From assembly GCA_026182355.1 (NCBI GenBank), contig JAPFBL010000371.1, positions 1 to 64,000 of the forward strand: a DNA stretch of 64,000 nt. The letters run 5' to 3'. The notes under the pieces were generated by a model that was not told the origin of the DNA, ran no database searches, and saw only the letters and a list, made by a program, of their open reading frames with translations. Position 1 is the first letter of the stretch, and the number at the start of each line of letters is the position of its first letter. The DNA is from Hermatobates lingyangjiaoensis. Its lineage: Eukaryota > Arthropoda > Insecta > Hemiptera > Hermatobatidae. Shown piece by piece: positions 62,891 through 64,000 of the stretch. The position numbers and the translations under genes are program-made.

Positions 62891-63227
62891 GTAGGCCACT
62901 CCAGATTTTTTGTATTAAAATCAGTAGAAAATAAAAAAGTAATTTATTAAAAATCAAATTTTTTCATAATTTAGAATAGAATAGAGTTTACTGAAAAAAG
63001 CCTAGAGTGGTCTACATATAACTTTTCTATAAGTAATCATATTGTTAAATTCGTTGATAATCAATTGAGTTTTTGTGTTATTTTAATATGACTATTATGA
63101 TGATGTTATATATCTATACTTGTAAAGTATCAAAGATATAGCTAATATATTTAATGATTGCATTTATTCTATTGTATTAGAATATTACATGAATATTTCA
63201 TCAGTTAGAACAGTTTTCAAATCATTG
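62891..63227. other. AT-rich stretch
   Basis: Nothing recognised; CACTCCAGATTTTTTGTATT and CTAGAGTGGTCTACATATAA may be a weak inverted pair. Confidence 0.35.
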
Positions 63228-63235
63228 ATCTAACT

Positions 63236-63886
63236 CAGGGTTGTCCAAACTTTATGTGGACGCGGGCCGCATTCGGCAAGGAAATTAGATCGCGGGCCGT
63301 AGTACCAGATGTAAAGTAAAACACGTACATGTAAATGAATCTTCATATTTATCATAAAAACATATATTATCATAAAAATATAATTGACAAGTATGGATAA
63401 GAATCAACCCTTAAATATATTCGTTAAAAATATTTAAGGAAGTATGTACAACGGTACAGTTTACTTAAAATTCAGTAGAATGGCTATGCGTGCATTTTGG
63501 AAGTCAGCTTCTCTGTGTCAATGTCAACTGAGGTTAAGGCTAAACGAAGGCAGGCTTCGAGAGATGTTTGATTAAGTAGATTCTTTTCTTTGGATTTAAT
63601 CGACTTCATTGCGGAAAATGCTGCTCTACAAAGGTAGTACACTGCCAAACATTGACAGCAAGTGCAATCCAAAACGGGTTAAATTAGGATAATGCTCTTC
63701 AGAAAGAAGAGGCCAAAATTGAGTGATTGGCAGTGTAGCTTTGCTTAATAACAATTTTTTCGAATATAACTCAATAGATGTCTAAATAATAGTAATTTTT
63801 AAAAGTTTTCTAGAAGAGGCCGCGGGTCGCATTGAAGGGGGTCGCAGGCCGCATGCGGCCCGCGGGCTAGACTTTGGGCAACCCTG
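63236..63886 (-). mobile_element. hAT transposon remnant with perfect 8-bp TSD
   Basis: Ends CAGGGTTGTCCAAACTTTAT and (reverse complement) CAGGGTTGCCCAAAGTCTAG, both followed by GCGGGCCGCAT-type sequence. The duplication ATCTAACT lies at 63,228-63,235 and 63,887-63,894, perfect. 651 bp; it carries a decayed transposase C-terminus. The 8-bp TSD and CAGGG termini define the hAT superfamily. Confidence 0.93.
63484..63765 (-). pseudogene. hAT transposase C-terminal dimerisation domain
   Basis: Minus strand: ATLPITQFWPLLSEEHYPNL, TRFGLHLLSMFGS, then after a frameshift at about 63,635 YLCRAAFSAMKSIKSKEKN, LLNQTSLEACLRLALTS and DIDTEKL to a stop at 63,484. 'SMFGSxYxCExxFSxMKxIKSKxRxxLxxxxLxxCLRxA' is the hAT C-terminal dimerisation region, in the form seen in ZBED5/EPM2AIP1-like proteins. 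The E of CExxFS is R here. The catalytic RNase H-like core is absent, so the copy is inactive and was deleted internally. Confidence 0.85.
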
Positions 63887-64000
63887 ATCTAACTCATTAA
63901 TCATTGATCAATCAGGCAATTCTTATTATTAGGATCCACTGAGACTGATGAGAACTCGGTGAACTCGTGAGTAGCACTACCATACTTGACCTATCGAACT

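Noticed and set aside
63484..63672. Intact small gene of 62 residues
   Set aside because: It is the tail of a frameshifted hAT transposase inside a TSD-flanked element, not a host gene.

Overview
This window is repeat-dominated, AT-rich DNA from a metazoan, most likely an invertebrate. I found no intact host protein-coding gene, rRNA or true tRNA gene. Evidence for an animal nuclear genome: tRNA-derived SINEs with pol III A/B boxes, hAT and pogo/Tigger-like DNA transposons with intact target-site duplications (TSDs), a LINE RNase H relic, and many Penelope-like element (PLE) fragments. No lineage can be named from this sequence. The stretch is best read as an intron or gene desert. A few non-repetitive, relatively GC-rich islands (about 2.3, 7.3, 22.0, 29.5, 33.7, 38.4, 49.7, 55.1 and 57.0 kb) are the only candidates for host regulatory sequence.

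Layout. 0-10 kb: a SINE-like dispersed repeat, SINEs, PLE termini and a 53-bp satellite. 10-20 kb: two PLE endonuclease relics on the minus strand, a 28-bp and a 73-bp satellite, a SINE and a large fold-back element. 21-25.6 kb: 71-bp and 91-bp satellites, followed by a segment that looks like two sequences interlaced (probable assembly or consensus artefact). 25.6-38 kb: dense (TA)n tracts packed with palindromic fold-back elements, plus three PLE coding relics (an ORF start, a GIY-YIG nuclease and a C-terminus) and a retroviral-type zinc-knuckle relic. 38-46 kb: a non-LTR retrotransposon RNase H relic, a hAT MITE, a SINE-head tandem array and another PLE 3' end. 46-54 kb: six more full or partial copies of the main fold-back family, a GC-rich island, a twin insertion with triple TSD and a 49/26-bp satellite. 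54-64 kb: PLE terminal fragments, two SINEs, a Tigger-like element and a hAT element with a decayed transposase C-terminus and perfect 8-bp TSDs.

The unifying theme is the PLEs. Coding relics (GIY-YIG nuclease, ORF start) and several unrelated terminal families all carry a motif of the form CTGANGA - hairpin - GAAA - short loop - complementary strand, which resembles a hammerhead ribozyme core. The commonest family (called FB1 here) is about 200-300 bp: two arms in inverted orientation around a short loop, with one outer end longer than the other, often inside (TA)n, with 15-bp TSDs in two copies. In several copies the two arms share private mutations not seen in other copies, suggesting each palindrome is copied from one arm or homogenised. 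Other families are called FB2 (core CTGAWGA, GGTTTGAACC-type), FB3 (CGAAACGTTGGC-type), FB4 (one copy at 37.7 kb) and FB5 (GTCGAAATAT-type).
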